The notes under the pieces were generated by a model. It saw nothing but the letters and a program-made list of their open reading frames with translations, was not told the origin of the DNA and made no database searches. The position numbers and the translations under genes were made by a program. Source: Marinomonas communis (GTDB lineage Bacteria > Pseudomonadota > Gammaproteobacteria > Pseudomonadales > Marinomonadaceae). Taken from it: a DNA stretch of 64,000 nt. The stretch covers positions 957,228-1,021,227 of the forward strand of contig NZ_SNZA01000001.1 of the NCBI RefSeq assembly GCF_004363305.1, in the 5' to 3' direction. Below, in pieces: positions 8,728-17,516 of this stretch (positions are counted from its first letter, which is position 1; each line of letters opens with the position of its first letter).

Positions 8728-10053
8728 ATGGGCGAATACTTATCTTTACTCATGTTTCCAGCGCTGATTGCTCTGATTTTCTTAGGGTTGCAGATTTCGT
8801 TTGCGATGATGCTGAGCGCAGCAGCATTCGGCTACCTTGTTTTTGAAGATGTGGTCGCCTATCAATTACTGTCGAAAATTGAAGAAACCGCTTCCAATTC
8901 AGTATTAGCCGCCGTTCCCTTGTTTATCTTTATGGGCGCCATGCTAGAAAAGTCAGGCATAGCAGAGCGCCTATTTCACGCGATCCATTTATGGACTCGC
9001 CGCCTACCTGGTGGAATCGGTGTTGGAACAATCTTACTAGGTACCATCTTTGCTGCCGCAAGTGGCGTAGTTGGGGCAACGGAAGCCGTAATTGGGTTAT
9101 TGGCAATTCCAATCATGCTTAAGCACCAATATGACAAGCGCTTGTTATCCGGTGTCATTTGCGCAAGCGGCTCTTTAGGGACCGCCATCCCGCCGTCCAT
9201 TACAGTTATCGTTTTAGGACCTGTTGCGGGGGTTTCTGTTGGGCAATTGTTTAACGGGCTACTGCTTCCTGGCTTGTTGATGGCTGGGTTGTTTATTCTG
9301 TATGTAATTTTAGTCGCTACTCTAAAACCGAGCCTAGCACCCTCAGGCCACGAAGAGGCTGAGGCCGTACCTTTATCTGAAAAGCTAAAAGTCACCGTAA
9401 CAGCACTATTGCCTGCCGCAGCGCTAATATTCACTGTACTGGGCACGATTTTGTTAGGCTTAGCGACACCGACCGAGGCATCAGCCTGCGGTGCTGTAGG
9501 CGCTGTGCTGCTGTCCATTTTATATCGCAGCTGCTCACTACCCGTTTTATGGGAATCCGTGCTACGCACCGTCAATATCTCTGCCATGATCTTAATGATC
9601 GTCATGGCCGGAAATATGTTTGCAGGGATTTTCTTTGCAACAGGTGGTATGGGAACCGTGCAATCCTTGCTAATGGACTCAGGGCTAAATCGCTATGCAG
9701 TGCTAGCCATGATCTTATTGATTGCTTTCATTGCCGGCTTTCTTTTAGACATGATGTCTGTTGTGTTGATCATCATTCCAGTGGCGATGCCGATCGTAAG
9801 GCTTTTAGGCTTTGATGAAATTTGGTTCTGTGTGGCTTTCCTAGTCATTCTACAAACCAGTTACTTAACACCGCCATTAGCGCCATCCATTTTCTATCTA
9901 CGAGCGATTTCACCACCAAGCATCACCTTGAAACATATGTATGCAGGTGTCATCCCCTTTATCGTAATACAGATAATGGTTTTGACAGCGGTACTGGCGA
10001 TACCAGAACTTGCTACTTGGTTACCTGAAAAGCTAACCAAAACTACATGGTAG
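8728..10053 (+). CDS. TRAP transporter large permease (DctM family)
   Basis: This is a 441-residue inner-membrane protein with about 12 hydrophobic segments, the catalytic subunit of the TRAP transporter. It has the family region GGIGVGTILLGTIFAAASGVVGATEAVIGLLAIPIM in the first half and a second repeat rich in GATEASACG-like turns. The GATEA segment near the Na+/substrate region is conserved. It follows the small subunit by three bases with AAAGGAG before the start. No gene for substrate metabolism sits next to the operon, so the solute is unknown; an organic or keto acid is the family's usual cargo. Confidence 0.93.
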   Translation: MGEYLSLLMFPALIALIFLGLQISFAMMLSAAAFGYLVFEDVVAYQLLSKIEETASNSVLAAVPLFIFMGAMLEKSGIAERLFHAIHLWTRRLPGGIGVGTILLGTIFAAASGVVGATEAVIGLLAIPIMLKHQYDKRLLSGVICASGSLGTAIPPSITVIVLGPVAGVSVGQLFNGLLLPGLLMAGLFILYVILVATLKPSLAPSGHEEAEAVPLSEKLKVTVTALLPAAALIFTVLGTILLGLATPTEASACGAVGAVLLSILYRSCSLPVLWESVLRTVNISAMILMIVMAGNMFAGIFFATGGMGTVQSLLMDSGLNRYAVLAMILLIAFIAGFLLDMMSVVLIIIPVAMPIVRLLGFDEIWFCVAFLVILQTSYLTPPLAPSIFYLRAISPPSITLKHMYAGVIPFIVIQIMVLTAVLAIPELATWLPEKLTKTTW

Positions 10054-10111
10054 TAGCTGACCGTTTGTACAGACTTTCATAGAAAAGTAAATAGAAATCA
10101 TTATTGAAAAT

Positions 10112-10131
10112 GTGCCTCAGAAATGAGGCAC
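10112..10131 (+). terminator. Hairpin after the TRAP operon
   Basis: GTGCCTCA and TGAGGCAC enclose a GAAA tetraloop 58 bases after the large-permease stop. The tail is CTATTCG rather than a T-run, so it may be a weak or factor-assisted terminator. Confidence 0.5.
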
Positions 10132-10150
10132 TATTCGAAAAACGCAAATT

Positions 10151-10170
10151 AATTGAATACCAATTCAATT
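10151..10170. promoter_or_regulatory. Inverted repeat upstream of the AraC-type regulator
   Basis: AATTGAAT and ATTCAATT form perfect 8-bp arms around ACCA, 40 bp before the regulator start codon. It could be an operator for autoregulation or for a promoter element. The function is an inference. Confidence 0.35.
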
Positions 10171-10210
10171 TAGGGAAAAATCTTCTATAACAAACATAAC
10201 AAGAACGCCT

Positions 10211-10954
10211 ATGCAAATTCGAGATGTCCTTTTACCCAACCATTGCCACGCACACAGTCACGACTTTCATCAGATCATTTTTCACGTCAATGATGAGGCT
10301 CTGTTCGATATCAGCGGCATTAGAGAAACCATGAATGCACAACGTGGTTGCATCATCCCTACGACAGAAAAACATTGCTATAAAGGCTTAGGGGATAGTC
10401 GACAGGTGATCATTGACCTCCCCATTTTGGCTTTCCATACTCGGGTTGATTCCCTATTTGATAGTCCATGTTATTTCGAGGCGGATCGTAACTTAGTACA
10501 ACTAGTACGATGCATTCAAAGCGAAGAAAGTTATTTTAACCATTTCCCTGAGGCATATTTAAACATTTCAATGGGCTTGATGGCCTCTTTGTACTGTCGA
10601 ATCGTAGGAGAAAAGCCAGATACAAAGTTTTACAATCGACTTAATATCCCTAATATTGAGAGCTTTGTTGAACACCATCTTGCAGACAAAATAAGCGTCG
10701 CACAGCTTGCAGATATGAATCACATGAGTCGTGGACATTTCAATGAGCTGTTCATCAAACAGACCGGCGTCTCACCCTATCAATTCATTTTGAAAAAGCG
10801 TCTAGAGGTCGCTCATGAACTGATCGTTACGACAAGAAAACCATTGTCATTGATTGCGGAGCAAGTTGGTTTTAGTTCGCAAAGTGCTTTAACACACGCC
10901 TTTGCCAAGCACTTTGGTTACGCTCCAAGACAACTCAGACAGGTCAGTTGTTAG
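10211..10954 (+). CDS. AraC family transcriptional regulator
   Basis: This is a 247-residue regulator. The first 140 residues form a cupin-like sensor domain with His-rich start (HCHAHSHDFHQIIFHV). Residues 150-247 carry the two helix-turn-helix motifs of the AraC/XylS family: ISVAQLADMNHMSRGHFNELF and then PLSLIAEQVGFSSQSALTHAFAKHFG. It lies 157 bp after the TRAP operon on the same strand, behind a hairpin, so it probably has its own promoter. It may control the TRAP genes, but the sequence does not prove it. Its stop codon overlaps the end of the convergent binding-protein gene by four bases. Confidence 0.9.
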   Translation: MQIRDVLLPNHCHAHSHDFHQIIFHVNDEALFDISGIRETMNAQRGCIIPTTEKHCYKGLGDSRQVIIDLPILAFHTRVDSLFDSPCYFEADRNLVQLVRCIQSEESYFNHFPEAYLNISMGLMASLYCRIVGEKPDTKFYNRLNIPNIESFVEHHLADKISVAQLADMNHMSRGHFNELFIKQTGVSPYQFILKKRLEVAHELIVTTRKPLSLIAEQVGFSSQSALTHAFAKHFGYAPRQLRQVSC

Positions 10955-12006
10955 TCATCACTGCTAAGCTCTAGAGCAAGCTCCCAGTTCTTGATAAAAC
11001 GACGCTGCTTTACTAAATCACGTCCCACTAGCAGCTGTTGGTCTAAATCTACCGTTCGAATCGTTCTGGTCGGCCCGATGGGCATGGCAAAATGTGGTTC
11101 GTATTCAGATGCACGAATCGGGTATAGCAATTCTTCACTGGTCATCAGTGACTGGCCTTCATCAGATAATAGGAAATCAATAAAAAGGCCGGCATCTAAG
11201 GCATTTGGTGCGTGCTTTGGAATAACCGCTGTACGCATAAGCATCAGGGTGTAATCCTTGGGAATAATCATCTCAATATTTGAGTCATTAGCGGCACGCT
11301 GCGCTGCATAAGACCCTAACAAGTTGTAGCCGACCACTAATTTGCCGTTGGCAACATCGTCAATAATATCACTGGAACAGCAATAAGTTTTCACCCCATG
11401 ACTACCGAAGGCTTCTAACATTCGCCCCCAAGTAGCATCCGCTTGCCTCGCATCTTGGCTGGCCAAAAGATAACCCACCCCACTCTTGCGGATGTCATAA
11501 GTCCCCATACGACCAGATACATCCTCATCGTTTTGGCGGATGTAACTGAGCAATGCTTGGCGATCTTGAGGCATTTCTATATTTGCAAACGCCTTCTTAT
11601 TCACCATCATGACAACAGGCTCATAAGAGAAAGCAAACACTTCACTGCGCCATTTCGCATTACTTGGCAGTCGTTCAGTTTCATCAGAGCGATAAGGCTG
11701 CGTAAAGCCATCATTCACTAGCTTTAACTGTAGATCCATGGCACTACTAATCACTAAGCTGGCGCTTGGCTGAGCAGACTCGGAGACCGTTAAGTAATAA
11801 AGTTCAAGCGTATTAACGTCTACATAGCCAATACGAATGTCTGGGTGGCGTGCAACAAAGCGCTCTAATAAAGGCCTAAACGAACTCATGTCTAAAGTAG
11901 AGTTAATATACAACACCCTTTGCGCAGTGGAAGCGCCAAACCAAATCGGTTCCGCATGCAATACCGATGCTAATAGACAACTAAACCATACGATAAATCG
12001 TTTCAT
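10951..12006 (-). CDS. Periplasmic binding protein, probable sensor accessory (PgtC/AfuA-like)
   Basis: This is a 351-residue protein with a signal peptide (MKRFIVWFSCLLASVLHA) and a type 2 periplasmic-binding fold similar to iron(III)/AfuA-like binding proteins, with FAFSYEPVVMMVNKKAF in the hinge region. No ABC permease or ATPase gene lies nearby. Its start touches the stop of the sensor kinase gene, so the response regulator, kinase and this protein form one operon. The arrangement resembles PgtA-PgtB-PgtC, where a binding-protein-like subunit signals ligand to the kinase. I infer a sensory role rather than transport. The ligand is unknown; a carboxylate is likely from context. Confidence 0.75.
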   Translation of the reverse strand: MKRFIVWFSCLLASVLHAEPIWFGASTAQRVLYINSTLDMSSFRPLLERFVARHPDIRIGYVDVNTLELYYLTVSESAQPSASLVISSAMDLQLKLVNDGFTQPYRSDETERLPSNAKWRSEVFAFSYEPVVMMVNKKAFANIEMPQDRQALLSYIRQNDEDVSGRMGTYDIRKSGVGYLLASQDARQADATWGRMLEAFGSHGVKTYCCSSDIIDDVANGKLVVGYNLLGSYAAQRAANDSNIEMIIPKDYTLMLMRTAVIPKHAPNALDAGLFIDFLLSDEGQSLMTSEELLYPIRASEYEPHFAMPIGPTRTIRTVDLDQQLLVGRDLVKQRRFIKNWELALELSSDD

Positions 12007-13463
12007 TAGCTATCCTCTCGAAACTTAAAAGCAGGAAAATCAACCGTCACCACGGTGCCATGGGGATGATTATCAGACAAAGTAATCTCAGCCTGATGGT
12101 ATTTAGTAATGTCTTTGACCAACGATAAACCAACGCCTGTGCCTGCAATGTCATAACGGCCACGATAAAAACGTTCGAACACGCGCTGCTTATCAACATC
12201 ACTAATCCCTACCCCCTGATCAATAACCTCAACGCGGTAAATCTTTGGCATAGGAGTAATGCGAATCACCACTTCTTTTTGTTCGATGCCATTTTCTAAC
12301 ACACTGTAACGAACCGCGTTTTCTATTAGATTCTGCATCATTTGCTCGATTGCAACGGTGTCCCCAACAATGATGGCTTCTTCCAGTTCACTCTCAAAAC
12401 AAAGCATGACGCCTTTGCGCAAAGCGGTTAAAGCTTGAGCTCGACAAGACTCACGGATAGGCTGAACCAGATCAATTAAGCCCATTGGCTGAGATTGCAG
12501 TCGATGGCTAATCGTCGCTTGATTTAAGAGAAAACTCACCGTATCACTCAGCGCTTCACACTGTTCAATGATCTTTTCCAGAGCTTGGCGCTGCTGCTCA
12601 GGTTTACCGATATCACGTGCGTTTTCCGCCAACGCCTTAAGGCTAGCTATTGGTGTACGCAATTGGTGTGCGGCATTTCCTGTATAGTTTTCTAACTCTT
12701 CCAGGTTGCTTTGCAAACGCAACATGAAATCATTAATAACTACTTTTAAGTGGTAGGTCTCTCTTGGCGTTTTCAATGTAAGTGGCGTCAGATCCCCTGG
12801 GGTTCGAGACTCTAAAACTTGCTCAATTCGATGCAGTGGACGCAACACAATCTGACTGCCAATCACAATCAAAGCAATCGATACCAACGCCACCAGAGTA
12901 ATCAGTTCAACGGCCCTCTGGGTAATAGAAGCCGCCATTTCTTCCCTAGATAAACGCGTGTGCGCAAGCACCGTTCGCACGGTACCACTAGCATCTGGCT
13001 CGGTGATATAACGTTCTAACCAAGCAAAACGCAACACTTCACCAGAATACGTTCGATCAAAAAACTGGATAGTGCCATACTCGACGGGTAAAGCAGGTGA
13101 GGAATCTAAATTAAAGTAACCCGTAATAAAGCCTTGGGAGGAGCTTTCAACCTTGTAGAAAACTCGGTCGTCACTTGCCTGAGCTAGCGTGGCAAAGGCA
13201 GACCAAGGAATATCAATGGTGATCTCCCCTTCAATCTGGCCGACATTTTCATCCATTTGCAATAAAGCACTACGCAACAAACGATCATAAGAAATATCAG
13301 CCAAGCGTTCGCTGTAATCAAATACCAATTTAATCGCTAATAATGCGATCAAGATAATCGTGAACGCACCAACAACAATAAATCGCCCTCTTAACGAAGG
13401 CGAATGCCGATAATCATGCTGACGCTCATACGCGTTTAACGGACGTAGAGATCTCCGCCACAT
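12006..13463 (-). CDS. TctE-type sensor histidine kinase
   Basis: This is a 485-residue inner-membrane kinase. A membrane segment at about 28-49, a periplasmic sensor region (about 50-180) and a second segment (about 187-207) are followed by a linker and HisKA domain with phospho-acceptor His266 in NAAHQLRTP. The ATPase domain has the N box NLIENAVRYS (about 378-387), DQGVGI (415-420) and GTGVGLSLV (441-449). It is the partner of the overlapping response regulator: the first 38 bp overlap that gene's end. The pair belongs to the TctD/TctE group that controls tricarboxylate uptake, consistent with the tct genes upstream. The start at 13463 is the only obvious one before the first membrane segment. 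Confidence 0.9.
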   Translation of the reverse strand: MWRRSLRPLNAYERQHDYRHSPSLRGRFIVVGAFTIILIALLAIKLVFDYSERLADISYDRLLRSALLQMDENVGQIEGEITIDIPWSAFATLAQASDDRVFYKVESSSQGFITGYFNLDSSPALPVEYGTIQFFDRTYSGEVLRFAWLERYITEPDASGTVRTVLAHTRLSREEMAASITQRAVELITLVALVSIALIVIGSQIVLRPLHRIEQVLESRTPGDLTPLTLKTPRETYHLKVVINDFMLRLQSNLEELENYTGNAAHQLRTPIASLKALAENARDIGKPEQQRQALEKIIEQCEALSDTVSFLLNQATISHRLQSQPMGLIDLVQPIRESCRAQALTALRKGVMLCFESELEEAIIVGDTVAIEQMMQNLIENAVRYSVLENGIEQKEVVIRITPMPKIYRVEVIDQGVGISDVDKQRVFERFYRGRYDIAGTGVGLSLVKDITKYHQAEITLSDNHPHGTVVTVDFPAFKFREDS

Positions 13464-14109
13464 AGCCTATGCCTCGCAATGTGCTAATCACCAAGTCACT
13501 TCCTGATAGCTTTTTTCGCAGCCTTGCTACATACAGCTCAATAGCATTCGGCCCGGGCGTCTCATCAAAGTTAAAAAGGTGCTCCGTGATTTCATCTTTA
13601 CTTAGCACTCGACCTAAATGCCCTAAGAAGATTTCTAATAAACGAAATTCTCTGTTTGTAATCGCACGAACTTCTTTGTCCACCATGACCTGTCGACTAT
13701 CGCGATCAACAGTGATATTGCCATGCTCGGTAATGTTGGAAGCATAGCCCTGTTTGCGTCTTAGCAAAGCGCGGCAGCGAGCCTCCAGCTCACCAAAATC
13801 AAAAGGTTTCGTTAAATAGTCATCTGCCCCGGCATCAAGAAGACGAATCCGATCATCTACTTGGTCTCGTGCCGTTAAGATCAACACTGGCGTAGCGTCT
13901 TCACGTTGTCGTAAAGCTTGTAATATCTGCAAACCAGATACATTTGGTAGATTCAAATCAAGAATAATGAGATCCACCGACTGATAACGCAAAAATTCGT
14001 TTGCTTGTTTACCATCCTGAATCAAATCTGCGCCATGCCCCAAACTGGACAATCGATCGCATATTGCCTGCCCTAATACTTCGGTATCTTCAACCACTAA
14101 AATACGCAT
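13426..14109 (-). CDS. TctD-type OmpR family response regulator
   Basis: This is a 227-residue two-component response regulator. The receiver domain has the acidic pair E7/D8, phospho-acceptor Asp51 in IILDLNLP and Lys101 in DDYLTKPF. Residues about 125-225 are the winged-helix OmpR-type DNA-binding domain (NREFRLLEIFLGHLGRVLSKDEI). It is expected to activate the tripartite tricarboxylate genes; a pair of direct repeats upstream of tctC is a candidate target. The gene lies 91 bp after tctA with a hairpin in between, and overlaps the kinase gene, so regulator and kinase are translationally coupled. Confidence 0.92.
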   Translation of the reverse strand: MRILVVEDTEVLGQAICDRLSSLGHGADLIQDGKQANEFLRYQSVDLIILDLNLPNVSGLQILQALRQREDATPVLILTARDQVDDRIRLLDAGADDYLTKPFDFGELEARCRALLRRKQGYASNITEHGNITVDRDSRQVMVDKEVRAITNREFRLLEIFLGHLGRVLSKDEITEHLFNFDETPGPNAIELYVARLRKKLSGSDLVISTLRGIGYVAEISTSVKRV

Positions 14110-14134
14110 ACGAGCTCCATAAGGCCAAAATGAA

Positions 14135-14167
14135 ACAAGTCCGGATGATCAACTCAACCGGACTTGT
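14135..14167 (-). terminator. Hairpin between tctA and the response regulator gene
   Basis: ACAAGTCCGG and CCGGACTTGT form a perfect 10-bp stem with a 13-base loop. On the minus strand it is followed by TTTCATTTT. It may end most tctCBA transcripts, with some read-through to the regulator. Confidence 0.55.
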
Positions 14168-14200
14168 GGTCAAATATTGCTATCAGAGTGTAGCAAAGTA

Positions 14201-15718
14201 TTATGCAGCTGAACTATCCTTCGAACGCTTCATTTTCGAGCGAAGAACTTTACCAAATACCATTGGTAGAATCAGTCCAGCAAGCGCCACCACCCACAGA
14301 CCAATACTCAAGCCACTGCTCCAAAGTACCGTCCAGTCACCGTCAGATAGAACAAGCGCGTGACGAAGGTTCTTCTCCATTTCAGGGCCAAGCAACATAC
14401 CTAGGATAACTGGTACTAGTGGAATTTCCACTTTACGTAGTACGTAGCCCATGATGCCGAAGCCAACCATGAAGTATAAATCGATCGCACTACCCGTGAT
14501 TGAGAAGATACCTACCGAAGCGATCAGTGTAACGATCGGCATTAGGTACTTAGGTGGAATGCTCAGTAACTTAACGAACACACCCACCATTGGGATGTTA
14601 AGCAGTAGCAATACTAAGTTACCTACGAATAATGCAGCAATAACACCCCAAACTAAATCTGGGCTTTGCTGGAACAACATAGGACCTGGGTTTACGTTTA
14701 GAGAGATCAGCATGGCAAGCAATACCGCTGTAGTACCACTACCTGGCACACCTAGGGTTAGCATTGGAACAAGTGCACCGGATGCAGCTCCGTTGTTACC
14801 CGCTTCTGGTGCCGCAACACCGCGTGGGTCACCCTTACCAAATTCCCCCGTGTCAGATACTTTTTTCTCAAGTGTGTAACTAACGAAGCTACCCAAGGAA
14901 GCACCCGCACCAGGCAATACGCCTGAAACGAAACCTAAAAGCGCACCACGTAACGACGCTGGCAATACAAACAGAATGTCTTTAGCGGTTAGTTTTAGCT
15001 TGTTGAGCGCCACTTGCTTAAGGCCGTCACCTGCGTGTTGCTCTAGGAAGAAGAACAGTTCAGAGATGGCAAACAAACCAACAATCGCGATAAGGAAGTC
15101 GATACCTTCGAAAAGGTGCAAGCTGTTGTAAGTGAAGCGCTGTACGCCAGATGAAATATCGATACCAACGGTTGCAATCATTAGACCTAGCGCTGCAGCG
15201 ATCAGTGTCTTGAATTGGTTTTTACCGGTTATACCACCCAGTGTTGCAAATGCTAACGCAAACAATGCGAAGTATTCTGCAGGGCCAAATTTCAAAGCAA
15301 ATTTTGCTAGAATCGGCGCTAAAATAACCAGACCGATTGTTGCAATAAAGCTACCAATAAACGATGCAATAGCAGACGTCGCTAATGCCTCTGCGGCCTT
15401 ACCTTTGACGGCCATCGGGTAACCGTCTAGACAAGTCATCATCGCCGGCTCATCACCAGGGATGTTTAGTAGGATCGATGAAATACGACCGCCATACATG
15501 GCCCCTGCATACACAGAGGTCAAAAGAATCAAAGAAGAAGTAGGAGACAGACCCAAGCTAAACGCCAGTGGAATCAAAATCGCCACACCGTTTGCAGGAC
15601 CTAATCCTGGCAGCGCACCAATCAAGGTACCTAAAATAGCACCGATCAATGCGAACATAATGCTTTCTGGTGACAACGCCACCGCAAAGCCTTGCATTAA
15701 TAGTTCAATCGTACCCAT
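14201..15718 (-). CDS. tctA: Tripartite tricarboxylate transporter large permease
   Basis: This is a 505-residue inner-membrane protein with about 12 hydrophobic segments, the large subunit of a tripartite tricarboxylate (TTT) transporter. The TctA signatures are visible: ALPGLGPANGVAILIPLAFSL near residues 34-54 and VSGVLPGAGASLGSFVSYTLE near 265-285, the two glycine/proline-rich repeats of the substrate site. It starts three bases after tctB. Salmonella TctA moves citrate with Na+; homologues carry other carboxylates, so substrate is open. The gene set follows the order tctC-tctB-tctA. Confidence 0.94.
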   Translation of the reverse strand: MGTIELLMQGFAVALSPESIMFALIGAILGTLIGALPGLGPANGVAILIPLAFSLGLSPTSSLILLTSVYAGAMYGGRISSILLNIPGDEPAMMTCLDGYPMAVKGKAAEALATSAIASFIGSFIATIGLVILAPILAKFALKFGPAEYFALFALAFATLGGITGKNQFKTLIAAALGLMIATVGIDISSGVQRFTYNSLHLFEGIDFLIAIVGLFAISELFFFLEQHAGDGLKQVALNKLKLTAKDILFVLPASLRGALLGFVSGVLPGAGASLGSFVSYTLEKKVSDTGEFGKGDPRGVAAPEAGNNGAASGALVPMLTLGVPGSGTTAVLLAMLISLNVNPGPMLFQQSPDLVWGVIAALFVGNLVLLLLNIPMVGVFVKLLSIPPKYLMPIVTLIASVGIFSITGSAIDLYFMVGFGIMGYVLRKVEIPLVPVILGMLLGPEMEKNLRHALVLSDGDWTVLWSSGLSIGLWVVALAGLILPMVFGKVLRSKMKRSKDSSAA

Positions 15719-15721
15719 AAC

Positions 15722-16162
15722 TTACAGCCCCAAAATACCTGAAGGTAACGCCAACTCGAGCACACGCGTAAACAACACGTAGATCACAACTGATGTAATA
15801 GCACCGGTTAGCAAACTTTTTCCTGGGGTTGCCCCCATACGCCAACATAGGAATGCCACAGCAGGAGTTGCCGATAAAACAAAGCCTACGTACTCAAGGC
15901 CAAAGGCGAATAACACCAATACTAAACACACTATGCCAAGCTCAATTAGCATTGAAACGGCAGGCCATTTAGCATCTTCGTCTGGCTTAACGATCATGTA
16001 GATAGAGCCAATCGCCAAAATAATAGACAGTAGAATCGGGAATGTTTCAGGCCCTACAGATTCCTGACCACCAAAAGGTATAGGAAACTTAGTCGCTTCA
16101 TAACCGTAGGTAACGGCTAAAATAAGCAATAGAACCCCAAACACACGGTCGGTAATACGCAT
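15722..16162 (-). CDS. tctB: Tripartite tricarboxylate transporter small permease
   Basis: This is a 146-residue protein with four hydrophobic segments, the small TctB subunit. It begins MRITDRVFGVLLLILAVTYGYEA and has the family's loop GPETFPILLSIILAI after the first helix. It partners with the large permease that starts three bases downstream. Expression probably depends on passing the hairpin after tctC, which would keep the membrane subunits below the binding protein. Confidence 0.9.
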   Translation of the reverse strand: MRITDRVFGVLLLILAVTYGYEATKFPIPFGGQESVGPETFPILLSIILAIGSIYMIVKPDEDAKWPAVSMLIELGIVCLVLVLFAFGLEYVGFVLSATPAVAFLCWRMGATPGKSLLTGAITSVVIYVLFTRVLELALPSGILGL

Positions 16163-16194
16163 GTATCTGCTCCAACAATAACAAGGAAAAAACA

Positions 16195-16215
16195 GAGGGG
16201 GAGCGGGTCCCCCTC
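16195..16215 (-). terminator. Hairpin with T-run after tctC
   Basis: GAGGGGG and CCCCCTC arms with a 7-base loop lie 14 bases past the tctC stop. On the minus strand the stem is followed by TGTTTTTT, a typical intrinsic terminator. As tctB starts 33 bases further on, it likely acts as a partial terminator. Confidence 0.7.
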
Positions 16216-16229
16216 AAGATCGGATCTAA

Positions 16230-17222
16230 TTAGCGAATTAGACCGATATCTTTAGATAGGATTTGGATATCAAGAGTTTGGTTCTTAACGAATTGAGTGA
16301 ACTCTTCACCTGATTTTTTGAAAGGCATCAGGCCGTTCTTAACCATCACGTCTTTCCATTCTTGAGTTTGGTATAGCTCATCCACTGTGTTGACCCACCA
16401 GTCGTAAGAGTCTTGACTCGCTTCGCCTGGTACGTAGAAACCACGCCAGTTTGGCGCAACGGAACTAATACCCTGCTCCATCGCAGTTGGGATTTGGTCG
16501 AATGGCTCAGGAAGACGCTCTTCAGATAGAACCGCTAGAACACGAAGGTCGCCAGAGTCCATGAAGCCTTTTACTTCTGAGATATCACCTGTAAATGCAT
16601 CAACGTGGCCGCCTACTACTTGAACAAGGGCTTCAGAACCACCGCTAAACGCTAGGTAACGAATTTTTGGAAGGTTTTCTACTTGAGCTTCTTTTGCAGT
16701 GATTAGGACTTTCAAATGATCCCAGCCACCCGATGCACTACCACCAGCAAACTTCACAGAACCTTGATCTTTTTTCAAGGCGTCCATCATTTGGCTCAAA
16801 GAAGTGTATTTTGAATCTTTACCTACAGCGATAACACCGTAGTCTGCACCCAGCGTGCCCACCCATTTAACTTGGTCAGCATTCATGCCTGGGAATTGGC
16901 CTTGAGCAAGGCGAGTTGTTGTAGCCGTACTTGCTGCAACAATTAGGGCTTCATCTTTTGCACGTTTGCTTACAGTGTGCGCGAAAGCAACACCACCACC
17001 AGCACCTGCCATGTTGACAGTTTGAACGTTACCTTTGATGTAGTCTAGATCGGTCAATACCTTACCAACACTACGACATGTGAAGTCCCAACCACCACCA
17101 GGGTTTGCTGGCGCAATACATTCCGCACTGCGTGATTGTTCGAAAGCTTGCGCTTGACCTGCGATCGCTAACGCCGCAGCACCTGAAACTAGAACAGACT
17201 TCATTGACATGGTCTTAAGCAT
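16230..17222 (-). CDS. tctC: Tripartite tricarboxylate transporter binding protein
   Basis: This is a 330-residue periplasmic binding protein with a signal peptide that ends near GQAQA (residue ~26). The mature start SAECIAPANPGGGWDFTCR is the typical TctC ligand loop, in which backbone and water contacts hold a carboxylate. It delivers its ligand to the TctA/TctB membrane complex and is first in the operon. A direct repeat CCTGTCAC twice and a 14-bp palindrome lie upstream and are candidate operator sites. TctC-family genes are very numerous and ligands vary, so citrate is not proven. Confidence 0.92.
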   Translation of the reverse strand: MLKTMSMKSVLVSGAAALAIAGQAQAFEQSRSAECIAPANPGGGWDFTCRSVGKVLTDLDYIKGNVQTVNMAGAGGGVAFAHTVSKRAKDEALIVAASTATTTRLAQGQFPGMNADQVKWVGTLGADYGVIAVGKDSKYTSLSQMMDALKKDQGSVKFAGGSASGGWDHLKVLITAKEAQVENLPKIRYLAFSGGSEALVQVVGGHVDAFTGDISEVKGFMDSGDLRVLAVLSEERLPEPFDQIPTAMEQGISSVAPNWRGFYVPGEASQDSYDWWVNTVDELYQTQEWKDVMVKNGLMPFKKSGEEFTQFVKNQTLDIQILSKDIGLIR

Positions 17223-17281
17223 GACTTTATCTCCTGCTTTTATTGTTTTTGTACTTAGATAAAAGATGTATTAGAACATCC

Positions 17282-17295
17282 ATGTTGAACAACAT
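17282..17295. promoter_or_regulatory. Palindrome in the tctC promoter region
   Basis: ATGTTG and CAACAT flank AA, 60 bp upstream of tctC and close to the region where a minus-strand promoter should lie. It may be a second operator next to the direct repeats. No regulator can be assigned. Confidence 0.35.
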
Positions 17296-17305
17296 ACTCC
17301 GCTAA

Positions 17306-17324
17306 CCTGTCACAACCCTGTCAC
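17306..17324 (-). promoter_or_regulatory. Direct repeats upstream of tctC, candidate OmpR-family regulator site
   Basis: CCTGTCAC occurs twice, 11 bp apart start to start, about 85-102 bp upstream of tctC. One-turn spacing of direct repeats is the hallmark of OmpR-family sites. Read on the plus strand the pattern CTGTCAC, four bases, CTGTCAC resembles a Pho box, but the only nearby transcription start on that side is on the minus strand. I favour the adjacent TctD-type regulator as the ligand. Confidence 0.45.
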
Positions 17325-17440
17325 GAGCGAAGTTTTTGTACAAAATGTGTAAAAAATACGTTTATCCATGATTTTGATTTAAATCGCCCAACGAGTGACT
17401 AAAGCACTTTCGAAACACTGATTCAGCTTAGACCAAAAAT

Positions 17441-17477
17441 AAAAAAATCCCTGTTTTTTTATTAAAAACAGGGATTT
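17441..17477 (-). terminator. Intrinsic terminator after the aminotransferase gene
   Basis: AAATCCCTGTTTTT and AAAAACAGGGATTT pair in a 14-bp stem 40 bases after the stop codon. On the minus strand a run of T follows (A-run at 17441-17447 on plus). This is a strong rho-independent terminator separating the gene from the tct promoter region. Confidence 0.85.
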
Positions 17478-17516
17478 CGGTGACAATAATATCTAGAAAG
17501 CTGATTGCGCTAACTG

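Noticed and set aside
17306-17324. True Pho box controlling a plus-strand gene
   Set aside because: The nearest plus-strand gene start is about 2 kb away and is separated by the aminotransferase gene; the repeat is kept as a candidate regulator site for tctC.
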